From Vibrio ouci (GTDB taxonomy: Bacteria; Pseudomonadota; Gammaproteobacteria; Enterobacterales; Vibrionaceae), in contig NZ_SATR01000017.1 of NCBI RefSeq assembly GCF_004551525.1, forward strand, positions 578-64,577: 64,000 nt of DNA. The letters run 5' to 3'. A model generated the notes under the pieces. It had not been told where the DNA came from. It saw only the letters and a program-made list of their open reading frames with translations, and ran no database searches. Positions within the stretch are counted from its first letter, which is position 1. Each line of letters starts with the position of its first letter. Positions 10,740 through 20,137 of the stretch are shown here, one piece after another. Both the position numbers and the translations under genes were made by a program.

Positions 10740-11681
10740 CTATCTCAACGCAGTGGTTTTATCTTTAATTATCTGGCGTAACCAAGAGAGTGCCGGATCG
10801 TTTTCTCGGTCTCTATGCCAGAATAATGTGTATGCCATAGGAGGAAATTCCATTGGTAGCGGTAACACGGTTAGATCGAGCTGCTTAGAGGCCAATTTGA
10901 CGAAGTGGCTAGGTGCAGTGAAGACAAAATCGGTATAAGAGCATAGACTCGCGGCGCTATTAAAATCCGGTACTGTGATGGCAATATCGCGTTCTTTGCC
11001 GTAGTCCGCGAGACGATAATCCAACAGCCAACGCTCGTTACCATCACAACGGACTTGGACATGGCGTTGAGCCAGATAGCTATCCAAATTCCAGTTTTGA
11101 TTGAGTGCAGGGTGGTCTTTCCTGACTAAACACATTTGGTTATCACGGTAGATCTCTTGTTCGCAAATATCGCTGGGTGGCAGCATGGTTAACTTAGCAT
11201 CGTTAATGTCGATATCTTTACCTGTGATGCCGAGATCAATTTCACCTCTTTGTATCTGTCGAAACGTCTCTTCAGACCAAGCGTGGGTAGCGATGGTTAC
11301 CTGCGGCGCTCGTTTAAATATCTGCGGTAAAAAGTGCGGCAAGATTAAAGGATAGACACTTTCTACAGCGGCAATTTGGTAGCGGTAATCACTTGAGCTA
11401 GGAGAAAACTCTTCAGGTTGTGTCAGTTGCTCAAGCTGATGAATGAGTACTTCAAGCTTAGGTTTAAGAAACAGTGCTTTAGGTGTTGGTTTTAACCCGT
11501 GTGCATGACGGACGAACAGCGCATCATCAAATTGGGTTCGCAGCTTAGCGAGGTTTTTACTCACGGCTGATTGGCTTAAACAAAGGCGATGAGCAGCCCG
11601 AGTAACATTAAGCTCTTCAAGCAGAACGCGTAAACAAACCAGCAAATTGAGGTCGAGGCGTGCAAGCTTTTCAATATTCAT
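10740..11681 (-). CDS. LysR-family transcriptional regulator
   Basis: A 313-residue protein with the winged helix-turn-helix at about residues 5-65 (LDLNLLVCLRVLLEELNVTR, then AAHRLCLSQSAVSKNLAKLR) and a periplasmic-binding-like effector domain after residue 90. The reading frame extends 14 codons further upstream, but MNIEKLARLD is the usual beginning of this class and GGGAA lies about eight bases before it, so 11681 is chosen. It is divergent from the drug exporter at 11787, which it may control; the ligand is unknown. Confidence 0.9.
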   Translation of the reverse strand: MNIEKLARLDLNLLVCLRVLLEELNVTRAAHRLCLSQSAVSKNLAKLRTQFDDALFVRHAHGLKPTPKALFLKPKLEVLIHQLEQLTQPEEFSPSSSDYRYQIAAVESVYPLILPHFLPQIFKRAPQVTIATHAWSEETFRQIQRGEIDLGITGKDIDINDAKLTMLPPSDICEQEIYRDNQMCLVRKDHPALNQNWNLDSYLAQRHVQVRCDGNERWLLDYRLADYGKERDIAITVPDFNSAASLCSYTDFVFTAPSHFVKLASKQLDLTVLPLPMEFPPMAYTLFWHRDRENDPALSWLRQIIKDKTTALR

Positions 11682-11786
11682 TAGAAATTCCCATATAGAA
11701 TAACTTTGATGACTATTCGTCATTGGATGGCATATCTAGTTTAGCTTACTATGTCGCCAAATTCATCTTGTGCAACGGAGTAGTAA

Positions 11787-12980
11787 GTGCAAACGGCAAA
11801 CCAATATGTTCCAAAGAAATCGCAACTGGTGTTACTGACACTGTTGGTTTTATTCAGCCCATTAGCGATTGATATCTATCTGCCTGCTTTGCCTATGATC
11901 TCATCAACGTTTCACGTGGAACACGCGTTAGCACAAGATACGATCACATGGTTTCTATTTGCTATGGGCGTCGGCCAACTCTTTGCTGGGCCTTTAGCAG
12001 ATAAACTCGGACGTCGAACTGTTGCATTGGGCGGTGTCAGCATCTATGCAGTGAGCGCTTTATTGGCGTGGAGTGCTCAAAGTATTGAATGGATGTTGGT
12101 GTCTCGACTGCTACAAGGCTTAGGTGCGTGCGCGACATCGGTAGCAGCCTTTGCAACAGTTCGCGATATCTTTGGTCCACAAAAAAGTGGCAAGATGATC
12201 AGCTACCTCAATGGGGCAATCTGTTTTATACCTGCATTAGCGCCGATTCTTGGTAGTTGGCTGACACAACAATTTGGCTGGCGTTCAAACTTCAGTTTTA
12301 TGGCTGGCTTTGCGGTCGTAGTGTTGGTGTTCTTATGGGTCGGTTTGAAAGAGACTAACCCTCAATTGAGTAAAGAGCCTGTTTTCAAACTTAATCGTTA
12401 CTTAGATGTAGTGAAAACGCCTTCGTTTGTATTCCATGCATCGCTCTGTATGTTGGCTATGGCGGTAATTCTTGGTTACGTGACTTCTGCGCCGGTGGTG
12501 TTGATGGAAAACTTAGGCCTTAGCATGAATGAGTTCACCTTCTGGTTTGGTATTAATGCGGCTATCAACATCGTAGCGTGTATGAGTGCGCCTAAGTTTA
12601 TGGACAAGTTTGGTACCCATTGGGCACTGACTGTCGGAATTGTGACCTTAGCATTAGCGGGTATGGTTATGTTATCGCTAGCAACACAAGCGACGCCACT
12701 TGCCTTTATGCTACCAATCTTTATGTCGTCGATTGGCTTTGCATGGATTCTGGGCGCTGCAGCAGGTAAAGCGCTTGCGCCATTTGGTGATAAAGCGGGT
12801 ACCGCGGCTGCGCTACTGGGACTATTTCAAATGAGCGGATCTGGATTAGTGGTTGGTACGGTTCAGCGCTTAGGTATGGAGCCACAGGTAATGATTGCAA
12901 CCTTGATGCTTATTGTGACGCCAGCCCTGATGATCTTATGGTCGAAGTCAGGCAAGACATGGCATCACGCAACGGCTTAA
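11787..12980 (+). CDS. Bcr/CflA-type MFS drug exporter
   Basis: Proton-driven multidrug antiporter with 12 predicted helices in 397 residues. PLAIDIYLPALP in helix 1 and DKLGRRTVALGG (motif A) between helices 2 and 3 are hallmarks of the Bcr/CflA subfamily; the arginine-rich helix 4 region LQGLGACATSVAAFATVRD also fits. The start is GTG with GGAG about seven bases ahead. It is divergent from the LysR gene, a common regulator-exporter pair. Substrate unknown. A weak parS-like palindrome lies inside at 11908. Confidence 0.92.
   Translation: MQTANQYVPKKSQLVLLTLLVLFSPLAIDIYLPALPMISSTFHVEHALAQDTITWFLFAMGVGQLFAGPLADKLGRRTVALGGVSIYAVSALLAWSAQSIEWMLVSRLLQGLGACATSVAAFATVRDIFGPQKSGKMISYLNGAICFIPALAPILGSWLTQQFGWRSNFSFMAGFAVVVLVFLWVGLKETNPQLSKEPVFKLNRYLDVVKTPSFVFHASLCMLAMAVILGYVTSAPVVLMENLGLSMNEFTFWFGINAAINIVACMSAPKFMDKFGTHWALTVGIVTLALAGMVMLSLATQATPLAFMLPIFMSSIGFAWILGAAAGKALAPFGDKAGTAAALLGLFQMSGSGLVVGTVQRLGMEPQVMIATLMLIVTPALMILWSKSGKTWHHATA
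11908..11923. other. Weak parS-like site (14 of 16)
   Basis: CGTTTCACGTGGAACA keeps the CACGTG core but differs from the ParB consensus at positions 1 and 12. It lies in coding sequence 3.1 kb from the strong cluster, so it may be a decayed site or chance. Confidence 0.3.
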
Positions 12981-13064
12981 GAAAGCGGAAATGCGCTTTG
13001 CTAATTAAATGAAACGCTGTATATTTGAGCTTCTTATATCGAAATCTGTGGATAAATCACAACG

Positions 13065-13349
13065 ATGTCAATGACAGCATACGAGATGGCTCGTGTTATG
13101 GAGCAACTAGACGACGCTCCAGAAAAACTCATGTTTGGTAAGGTTCTTAATGAGCTAGGCAACCAAAGCGCTGAGCGTATTCAAAGCGCCGCTAAGCAAG
13201 TTCCTCTACCAGTTTTACGTGATATGGTTTATCAGTTTCAACAGGTGATAGAGTCCCGTAAAGGCGAGCAAGTTGAATCATTAGCTAAAGAGATCGCTCA
13301 ACAAGGTATTTCTGTTGAGGATTTAAAGCAGTACTTGGCCTCAAAATAG
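13065..13349 (+). CDS. Small conserved-looking protein of unknown function
   Basis: A 94-residue acidic, almost wholly helical protein without signal peptide or membrane segment. The last 15 residues (GISVEDLKQYLASK) loosely resemble the end of H-NS-like DNA-binding tails, but no DNA-binding core is present and I do not recognise the family. Start could be ATG at 13065 or 13071. It has its own terminator 15 bases after the stop and is convergent with asnC. Coding quality is good and the gap is otherwise clean, so I treat it as a real gene. Confidence 0.75.
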   Translation: MSMTAYEMARVMEQLDDAPEKLMFGKVLNELGNQSAERIQSAAKQVPLPVLRDMVYQFQQVIESRKGEQVESLAKEIAQQGISVEDLKQYLASK

Positions 13350-13363
13350 ATTTCAAATCTGAT

Positions 13364-13390
13364 AAAAAACTCTCTACGGCGAGTTTTTTT
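13364..13390. terminator. Terminator between the small orphan gene and asnC
   Basis: AAAAAACTC and GAGTTTTTTT flank a short loop; the A and T tracts suit both directions. Its right arm overlaps the last codons of asnC. Confidence 0.8.
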
Positions 13391-13853
13391 ATGGGTTAAC
13401 GTTACGATTAATTGGGTTTTGCAATGAGATGAGTGTTTCTGTTGATTGGACTTCATCAATGGCTTGCAGCTTATCGATGAGCACGTATTGCAGTTCTTCA
13501 ATCGAGCGACACATTAACTTGACGAAAATGTTATAGGCACCTGTGGTGTAATACGCTTCAACCACTTCTTCTAACGCATTCAATTTTTCGAGCGCAGAGT
13601 GGTAATCACGAGCCGCATTAAGGTTGATACCAATAAAGCAACAAACGTCATAGCCAAGCTTCTTAGTGTCGACAATGACCTCTGTGCCTTGGATGATATC
13701 AGCAGACTTCATTTTCTCGATTCGGACGTGAATCGTTGCAGGACTGACTTCGAATTGCTTGGCCATCTCGGCATACGGAGTACGAGCGTCCTCCATTAAA
13801 GTCTTAAGAATCGCCTTATCAAGATCATCGAGCTTTACGTTTTGCGCGTGCAT
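13389..13853 (-). CDS. asnC: AsnC, Lrp-family transcriptional regulator
   Basis: A 154-residue regulator that in enterobacteria senses asparagine and activates asnA. It is close to E. coli AsnC along its whole length: LDDLDKAILKTLMEDARTPYAE and KQFEVSPATIHVRIEKM form the N-terminal helix-turn-helix, and GYDVCCFIGINL plus VVEAYYTTGAYNIF, MCRSIEELQ and IQSTETLISLQNPI-like segments form the RAM ligand domain. No asnA lies next to it here, so its local target is not evident. It is divergent from the GGDEF/EAL gene. Confidence 0.94.
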   Translation of the reverse strand: MHAQNVKLDDLDKAILKTLMEDARTPYAEMAKQFEVSPATIHVRIEKMKSADIIQGTEVIVDTKKLGYDVCCFIGINLNAARDYHSALEKLNALEEVVEAYYTTGAYNIFVKLMCRSIEELQYVLIDKLQAIDEVQSTETLISLQNPINRNVNP

Positions 13854-13956
13854 AGAACTCCTTACTGCTCACGTTAACACTATGGAATAAGTACAAATAA
13901 TCACCGTTAGTGATACAATTATACCTATACTCCTCAAATATCGAGACCTAAATTTA

Positions 13957-16900
13957 GTGCGCTTTTGCCTTCTTTTGCTGTCCGCTTTAACCAGCATGTT
14001 TGTTGCTGCTGATAACAGAGATGTACTGGTTGTACACTCTTACCATCAAGGTTTTTTTTGGACAGACTCCTTTCAAAAAGGTCTTGATGCGGAATTAAAA
14101 GCAACGGATATTTCCACACGTGTGCTTTACCTAGATACCAAGCGCTTGCAGAGTGATGGTTATCTACAGCAGTTGTACCATCTCTATAAAACCAAGTTTG
14201 AGCAAGAGAAGTTTCGCGCAATTGTGGTCAGTGACAACAATGCGCTAGCGCTGATGAATAAACTTTCCCCGCAGCTTGGCCAGACGCCGGTCATTTTTGG
14301 TGGCATCAATAATTACAGCCCTGAATTACACCAAGATATCACAGCAACTGGGGTGATTGAGGATATAGACCTATTTAGCAACATCTCACTGATAGAGCGC
14401 CTTCAAGGCGAAGTAGAATCGATTTATATCATCAGCGATCACTCAGTAACGGGAGAGGCGGTTCGCGGCCAGGTCACCAATTTCCTGAACAACAATCCTA
14501 AATATCGTCAGAAGATTATTTCTGTGGTCCCAGATAGCTACCCTCAATTGCTTGAACTGGTCGCAGGGCTAGATCGTAACAGCAGTGTGCTATTTTGGAT
14601 TTACTACCGCGATAAGGACGGCACAGTGAGAACCGATGCCGAGCAGTGGAAACAACTCAATCAAGCAGCTAATGCACCCATCTATATGGTGCACGACCTA
14701 GGTCTGGGTTATGGCGCAGTAGGCGGGGTTATCCAAAGCGGTGTGATGAATGGCAAACAAACCGCGCGTATCTTGGTGGATGTCCTAGAAAATCCAGAAC
14801 AACCATTACCGAAAATCGAAGTCGGTACACCAGAGATTAAGCTCGACTACCAAGCTGTCCTCAAGTGGGGATTAGGCATTGAAGGAGAAGCCACCTCGGT
14901 CATCTTTAATAAGCCGCTCAGCTTCTCACAGCGTTATCATAATGAGCTTAAGATTGCCGGCAGTGTGGTCACGGTGCTCTCTGTCATCATCCTAGTCTTG
15001 GTTTACTACCTCACGCGAATCAAACGCAGTGAGCAGCTCGCCAAGGAAAGTCAAACTTTAATTGAAATGGTGTTTGATCAGAGTTACCACTTTATTGGTG
15101 TTCTGGATGAGCATGGCACTGTGGTGTCGAGCAACCGTAAGTTGCAAGAGTTGCTGTATGACCAAAACTTCGCGGTTGAACGGCCAATCTGGCAGCATCA
15201 CCATTGGGAAGCCGCGACGTCGCAGAAGATTAAGCAATTTTTTAGCGAAGCAACGACCGATACCAATGCGCAGTTTGAAGCAGAAATTTGGCATGCTGAG
15301 CTTGGCTCTATGGTGTTAGAGCTGTCGTTTAAACCGATTCCATCGCTCAACAGCGGCAAACAGTTCTTACTCGAAGCTCGTGATATTACCTCGCGTAAAA
15401 TCACTGAAGAGAGACTGTTTCAGCGTGAGGCGAATCTAAGCCATTACTATGATCAGCAACCAATCATGATGTTGACACTTGATGACCAGAACCGAATTCA
15501 ACAGGTCAATCAATTTGCTGAGCAGCTGTTGGGCTATACCTCGGACCAACTGCTGGGCCATCGCTTGAGAGAGTTCTACCTTCATGAGGATGCGATTATC
15601 CCTCGTCAGGTACTGCTGCAACCCAAGCAGGCGTTGAAAGGCGTGTGGCGCAGAGAGATCGAATATCGACATTGTGATGGTCATACTGTATGGATTCGAG
15701 AGAACATCCGCCCGCTGGTGGAAAGTGGCCACCTGCTCATCGTCGGTGAGGATGTAACAGCAACGAGACAACTGTCGGATCAACTGCAATACCAGGCTGA
15801 ACATGACTTATTGACCGGCACCTACAGCCGCAACTATTTCGAAACTGAGCTGAACAAGGCGTTAGCTGAAGTTGAAAGCTATACGCGAACTCATGCGATG
15901 TTATACATCGACCTTGATCAGCTCAAAGTGCTTAATGACACCGCTGGCCATGAGGCGGGCGATGCGGCGATTCAGTTCTGTGCCAGCATGCTAGAAGAAG
16001 TGCTGCCATATAACACCATCTTAGCGCGTTTGGGTGGAGACGAATTCGCGATTCTGCTGAAAGACTGTACCGAAGTGGACGCGAAGAAGTTGGCCTCGAC
16101 CATTATTAATACTCTCAGTGAGCACCCATTTATTTGGGAAGATATTCGTCTTAGCCTCAATTGCTCGATTGGTATTCGATTGATTGACCACACGGCGCTG
16201 TCACCGCAAATGGTTCATGCACAGGCTGATACCGCGTGTCACGTGGCGAAAGAAGAGGGACGTAATCGCTACAACCTGTACTGCTTGGATGATAAAGAGC
16301 TGCGCCGCCGTGAGCAGGAGATGGAAAGCGTCAACCTTGTTCATGATGCGCTAGCCAATCAACGTATTGAACTGTTCGCTCAGCAGATTTTGAGTTTGAC
16401 CGATTCAGAGCCTGGAATGCATTTTGAAATCCTAATTCGAATTAAGAATGCGCAAGGTGAGTACATCTCCCCGGGGATTTTTATGCCAGCATCGGAGCGT
16501 TATAACATCGCTCATTTGCTGGATAAGCAGGTCGTCACGCAGACCTTAGATTGGCTGGCTGAAAATGGCCAAGCCCTAGAGCAGCTTAGCTTATGTTCGA
16601 TTAACTTATCGGGCCACTCAATGGGTAATAAAGAGTTTATCTCGTTCTTATTAGACAAGCTTGAGAGCAGTTCAGTGCCGTGTGAGAAAATCTGCTTAGA
16701 AATCACCGAAACGGCGGCGATGAGCAATATGAATCAAGCGATAGAGTTCTTTAGCCAGCTTAAAGAGCTCGGTTGTCGTATCGCATTGGATGATTTTGGG
16801 TCGGGTCTTTCTTCGTTTGGTTACCTTAAAAAGTTACCGGTCGATATCGTAAAGATTGATGGCTTGTTCGTGCGCGATATCGATGTCAATGAAATGGACC

Positions 16901-17085
16901 ACTTGATGGTACGTTCAATCAACGATTTAGCGCGTCAAATGGGCAAGAAAACCGTGGCAGAATTCGTTGAGAATACGCGTATTATTGAGCAACTCATGGA
17001 GCTTCAGGTCGATTACGCACAAGGTTATATCATCGGCAAACCTAAACCGCTGGCGGAGCTAGTTGAAGAGCTGATGGATAAATAG
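13957..17085 (+). CDS. Membrane c-di-GMP protein: periplasmic substrate-binding-like sensor, PAS, GGDEF, EAL
   Basis: A 1042-residue signalling protein. Residues 1-18 are a signal peptide; about 20-320 resemble ABC-transporter substrate-binding proteins (VLVVHSYHQGFFWTDSFQ, PVIFGGINNY); a membrane helix lies near 333-352; two PAS-like regions cover about 365-480 and 490-610. The GGDEF motif is intact at 693-697, but LPYN stands where the inhibitory RxxD site would be. The EAL domain begins as EILIR, yet the catalytic set looks complete: E824, asparagine in SINLSG, E in LEITE, D945-D946, K in VKIDG, E in AEFVE and Q in QGYIIG. Both activities are therefore possible. The start is GTG; the ribosome site is weak. 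Confidence 0.92.
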   Translation: MRFCLLLLSALTSMFVAADNRDVLVVHSYHQGFFWTDSFQKGLDAELKATDISTRVLYLDTKRLQSDGYLQQLYHLYKTKFEQEKFRAIVVSDNNALALMNKLSPQLGQTPVIFGGINNYSPELHQDITATGVIEDIDLFSNISLIERLQGEVESIYIISDHSVTGEAVRGQVTNFLNNNPKYRQKIISVVPDSYPQLLELVAGLDRNSSVLFWIYYRDKDGTVRTDAEQWKQLNQAANAPIYMVHDLGLGYGAVGGVIQSGVMNGKQTARILVDVLENPEQPLPKIEVGTPEIKLDYQAVLKWGLGIEGEATSVIFNKPLSFSQRYHNELKIAGSVVTVLSVIILVLVYYLTRIKRSEQLAKESQTLIEMVFDQSYHFIGVLDEHGTVVSSNRKLQELLYDQNFAVERPIWQHHHWEAATSQKIKQFFSEATTDTNAQFEAEIWHAELGSMVLELSFKPIPSLNSGKQFLLEARDITSRKITEERLFQREANLSHYYDQQPIMMLTLDDQNRIQQVNQFAEQLLGYTSDQLLGHRLREFYLHEDAIIPRQVLLQPKQALKGVWRREIEYRHCDGHTVWIRENIRPLVESGHLLIVGEDVTATRQLSDQLQYQAEHDLLTGTYSRNYFETELNKALAEVESYTRTHAMLYIDLDQLKVLNDTAGHEAGDAAIQFCASMLEEVLPYNTILARLGGDEFAILLKDCTEVDAKKLASTIINTLSEHPFIWEDIRLSLNCSIGIRLIDHTALSPQMVHAQADTACHVAKEEGRNRYNLYCLDDKELRRREQEMESVNLVHDALANQRIELFAQQILSLTDSEPGMHFEILIRIKNAQGEYISPGIFMPASERYNIAHLLDKQVVTQTLDWLAENGQALEQLSLCSINLSGHSMGNKEFISFLLDKLESSSVPCEKICLEITETAAMSNMNQAIEFFSQLKELGCRIALDDFGSGLSSFGYLKKLPVDIVKIDGLFVRDIDVNEMDHLMVRSINDLARQMGKKTVAEFVENTRIIEQLMELQVDYAQGYIIGKPKPLAELVEELMDK

Positions 17086-17157
17086 AAATTTTAGTACCGT
17101 AATCGAAAATCCAGTACACTGCGTACCCTATATCGTGACTAGGCTTTGGAGCACTCC

Positions 17158-17937
17158 GTGCAACTACAACTTCATTGTGAAGACTCAACCCAATTAGACC
17201 GTTTTCAACAGCTGACAGAGCGCTGGGGGTTAACCCATAGCGAAGATAGCCCGTTTGCATTGGTATTGACCGAACAGCAATTGGAGTTACGTAAGCTGGA
17301 TGAGCCAAAGCTAGGTGCTATCTTTGTCGATCTTGCCAGTGGCGCTGTCGCGCATCGTCGTAAGTTTGGTGGTGGTAAAGGCCAAGCGATCGCCAAAGCG
17401 GCAGGACTAAATAAAGGCACCACACCGACAGTTCTTGATGGAACGGCTGGGCTAGGGCGTGATGCGTTTGTATTGGCTTCTTTAGGCTGTAAAGTGCAAA
17501 TGGTCGAGCGACATCCAGTGGTCGCAGCTTTGTTGGATGATGGCTTAGAGCGCGCGAAACAAGATGCTGAAATTGGTCAGTGGGTCAGTGAGCGTATGTC
17601 TTTGATTCACGCATCAAGCCTCAGTGCATTGAGCGATCTTGCCAATGACGCTGACTTTGTTAAGCCTGATGTGGTCTACCTGGATCCTATGTATCCGCAC
17701 CCAGAAAGCAAAAAGAAGAGCGCTTTGGTCAAAAAAGAGATGCGCGTATTTCAGTCATTAGTCGGTGCTGACTTGGATGCAGATGGGTTATTAGAGCCAG
17801 CATTAGCTCTTGCCACTAAGCGTGTTGTAGTTAAGCGCCCAGACTATGCAAATTGGTTAAATGAGCGTAAACCATCGATGGCGATAGAGACCAAAAAGAA
17901 TCGATTTGATGTTTATGTCAACGCATCAATGACTTAG
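17158..17937 (+). CDS. rsmJ: 16S rRNA (guanine1516-N2)-methyltransferase RsmJ
   Basis: Methylates G1516 of 16S rRNA. The 259-residue protein has the SAM-binding loop [19 protein letters not shown] and the catalytic-type motif YLDPMYP; the N-terminal region with [11 protein letters not shown] is diagnostic for the RsmJ (YhiQ) family. A TTG four codons upstream is in frame, but GGAG at 17147-17150 is correctly spaced only from GTG at 17158. It lies 72 bases after the c-di-GMP gene and may be transcribed from its own promoter in that gap. Confidence 0.95.
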   Translation: MQLQLHCEDSTQLDRFQQLTERWGLTHSEDSPFALVLTEQQLELRKLDEPKLGAIFVDLASGAVAHRRKFGGGKGQAIAKAAGLNKGTTPTVLDGTAGLGRDAFVLASLGCKVQMVERHPVVAALLDDGLERAKQDAEIGQWVSERMSLIHASSLSALSDLANDADFVKPDVVYLDPMYPHPESKKKSALVKKEMRVFQSLVGADLDADGLLEPALALATKRVVVKRPDYANWLNERKPSMAIETKKNRFDVYVNASMT

Positions 17938-18029
17938 CGCACACCGTATCTGTTAGCCACTTTTAAAGCTTGCCTATTGGTTAATTAGCGGGTATATCTT
18001 ACTAAGAACTATTCGTATTATTAGCTGGA

Positions 18030-18584
18030 GTGGCTAAACGACTTTGTAAGATGAATCGCAAGCAAATTGCGGAAAACTTAGGTGATATCCATCGCTTGGT
18101 TGTTGAACCTAAGTATGTCTGCCGTTCATGTGCTCGCTCATCTGCGGAAAGTGCATCACTTTGTAAGCCCGCAGCGATTCCTCCTCAGCACTGCCAAAAT
18201 AAGCCACTCCAAGAGCAGCAGAGCTGTGCTTTGTTGGCGGAAGCACTTCCTTCTCGTTCAGAGGAAAAAGCTCAAGCAGTGCGCCGTGTGGTGGAAAAGG
18301 TGAAACAGAAAGCCCAACTGCAAAAAGTCATCACTACCGATAAACCTGCTGACGATATCGCGCTCAGTATGGTGGATTTAGCTGATGAGAAGGCAGTAAA
18401 GAAAGCCAACAAAGCGTTGAAGAAGCAATTTAAACAGCAAAAGAAATTGCTGAAGTTGGCTAAAAAGCAAAACAAGTTATTGAAGCGACAGAAGAAACTT
18501 GAAGCCAGTATTGAGTACTCAAAAGAGTTGGCAGCGCTAATGCCTGAGGCAAGGTCAGCGCAGAATCAATCAAGCATTCACTAG
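18030..18584 (+). CDS. Cys- and Lys-rich orphan protein
   Basis: A 184-residue protein I do not recognise. The N-terminal third has several cysteines (YVCRSCARSS, SLCKP, PQHCQ, QSCALL), consistent with metal binding or a zinc ribbon; the C-terminal half is a long basic coiled coil (KKANKALKKQFKQQKKLLKL and onward). The start is uncertain: GTG at 18030 overlaps its own GGAG, while ATG at 18051 (MNRKQIAENL) has poor spacing. There is no signal peptide or membrane segment. A bidirectional terminator follows directly. Confidence 0.7.
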   Translation: MAKRLCKMNRKQIAENLGDIHRLVVEPKYVCRSCARSSAESASLCKPAAIPPQHCQNKPLQEQQSCALLAEALPSRSEEKAQAVRRVVEKVKQKAQLQKVITTDKPADDIALSMVDLADEKAVKKANKALKKQFKQQKKLLKLAKKQNKLLKRQKKLEASIEYSKELAALMPEARSAQNQSSIH

Positions 18585-18588
18585 ATAT

Positions 18589-18618
18589 AAAAAAGCTCTC
18601 CAGTTGGAGAGCTTTTTT
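18589..18618. terminator. Bidirectional terminator
   Basis: AAAAAAGCTCTCC pairs with GGAGAGCTTTTTT around a three- to four-base loop, between the orphan gene and the convergent EamA transporter. Confidence 0.9.
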
Positions 18619-18620
18619 GT

Positions 18621-19499
18621 TTACGCCGATTGGTAACTTTGTTCGACTTTGCGTTTCACCCAAGTCTGGTTGACCCACAGAGAAAGCAAAATAATTGCCC
18701 CGCCAATTGTCAGTGGCACCAGATCGACCTCGCGGTTCCAAATGAGGATGTTAACGATAAGTCCTGCCGGGACAAGTACATTGTTCATTACCGCCAGAGC
18801 GCCCGCATTGACCATGGTTGCACCTTTGTTCCAAGCGAAGTAACCGACACCTGAAGCGATTAAACCAAGATAAATTAATACTCCCCATTGAGTGCTGGTG
18901 GTTGGCATTTTGTCTAGATTGCCCATCAGAGCGAACGCAACCGTTGCAACACACAGGGCACCTAAATAGAAGTAACCAAAGATCGAGTGCTGTGGCAGGT
19001 CGACGTCATATTGTTCCATTAGGTATTTATAGCCAACTTGTCCAATCGCGAAACAGACATTTGCTCCTTGTACCACTAAGAAACCAACAATAAAGTTCTC
19101 ATTGATTTCGGCAAACTTGATCACCGCTGCACCGGCTACCGCAATCGCGGCGGTTACTAAGTACCAAGGTGAAAAACGACGTTTGAGTAAGTCATAGATC
19201 AAAGTGACATAGATAGGAGTGAAGATGGTAAAGAGTAGAACCTCAGGCACGGATAGCAGCAAGAACGACTGATAGTAGAAGCAGTACATCAAACCGAGTT
19301 GAAAACCACCTACGGTCATCAACTTCACGATAAGCCCCTTATCAACACCTTTAAACTTCAAAAATGGCAGGAACACCAAGCTCGCAAGTGCCACTCGGAT
19401 AAAAACAGAAAACCAAGAGTCAACCTGACCGGCGAGGTAGACACCAATCAGGCTGAAAGAAAATGCCCACAGTAGCGTGACGGCAGATAGATAACCCAT
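18621..19499 (-). CDS. EamA/DMT-superfamily transporter
   Basis: A 292-residue inner-membrane carrier with about ten helices arranged as two EamA repeats. Repeat 1 covers the N-terminal half (ending YDLLKRRFSPW), repeat 2 starts near residue 150 (GANVCFAIGQVGYKYLM) and ends with the conserved LVPLTIGGAIILLSLW. Members export amino acids or other metabolites, sometimes import carboxylates; the substrate cannot be read from sequence. It is convergent with the orphan gene and followed upstream by uspA in the same direction after a 57-base gap. Confidence 0.9.
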   Translation of the reverse strand: MGYLSAVTLLWAFSFSLIGVYLAGQVDSWFSVFIRVALASLVFLPFLKFKGVDKGLIVKLMTVGGFQLGLMYCFYYQSFLLLSVPEVLLFTIFTPIYVTLIYDLLKRRFSPWYLVTAAIAVAGAAVIKFAEINENFIVGFLVVQGANVCFAIGQVGYKYLMEQYDVDLPQHSIFGYFYLGALCVATVAFALMGNLDKMPTTSTQWGVLIYLGLIASGVGYFAWNKGATMVNAGALAVMNNVLVPAGLIVNILIWNREVDLVPLTIGGAIILLSLWVNQTWVKRKVEQSYQSA

Positions 19500-19556
19500 G
19501 ATTAAGACTCATTATCAAAAACTATGGGCGCATTCTATATTAATACGCTTCAGGAA

Positions 19557-19982
19557 TCAGTCTTTGAGTGGTACTACCAACATATCGACCGGAGAGCAGT
19601 TGATCAGTTGTCGAGTTGACGAGAGTAGTTTGCTCCAAAAATCCTGATGATGGCCGCAAACCACTAAGTCGATATTGAACTCTTTAATCGTGTCACACAG
19701 CTCGTTATTTAAATCACCGCTGCCGACTAAGGTATGTTTGATTGGGTAATTGGCATGTTCTGCGAGGTCTTGCAGTTGCTTCTGAGATGCCTCAATCGCT
19801 TGATGCTGGGTCTCTGCCAAGTTGATATCAATCAGTCCAGTGTAGAGCTCTGCGTAGTTCACATCGATATGGACAAACGAAATATTGGCGCCAAGAGGTT
19901 TGGCCAAGGATACCGCTTTGTTGACCAACAATTTACTGTCTTCAGAGAGGTCGATGGCAACCAAAATATGCTGATAACTCAT
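19557..19982 (-). CDS. uspA: Universal stress protein A
   Basis: Cytosolic dimer of 141 residues induced on growth arrest and stress. It matches the E. coli UspA class closely, especially LVVCGHHQDFWSKLLSSTRQ followed by VDMLVVPL at the C terminus. This class lacks the GX2GX9G ATP-binding signature of MJ0577-type proteins, and that signature is absent here too. It is divergent from ftnA over a 155-base gap, so stress defence and iron storage may share a control region. Confidence 0.95.
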   Translation of the reverse strand: MSYQHILVAIDLSEDSKLLVNKAVSLAKPLGANISFVHIDVNYAELYTGLIDINLAETQHQAIEASQKQLQDLAEHANYPIKHTLVGSGDLNNELCDTIKEFNIDLVVCGHHQDFWSKLLSSTRQLINCSPVDMLVVPLKD

Positions 19983-20137
19983 AATGCTATCTCCTTGTAA
20001 GTATCTGTTTAAAGATTAGCACCTTGGTTGAAGAAATTTTGCAAGAGTGATCTCAGATCCACATTTGTTAGACAAAGTGTTATGGTTGCGAACATGATAT
20101 AGTCAATTTAACTTCAGAGACTTAGTAGGAGTAGCAA

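Noticed and set aside
10465..10938. 157-residue plus-strand open frame over the aminopeptidase/LysR junction
   Set aside because: It lies across two well-supported minus-strand genes and has no domain or start signal.
13015..13024. CTGTATAT half of a LexA box before the small orphan gene
   Set aside because: The second half (ACAG at correct spacing) is missing.
14115..14124. CACACGTGTG palindrome as a parS site
   Set aside because: It shares only the CACGTG core; the flanks do not match TGTTNCACGTGAAACA.
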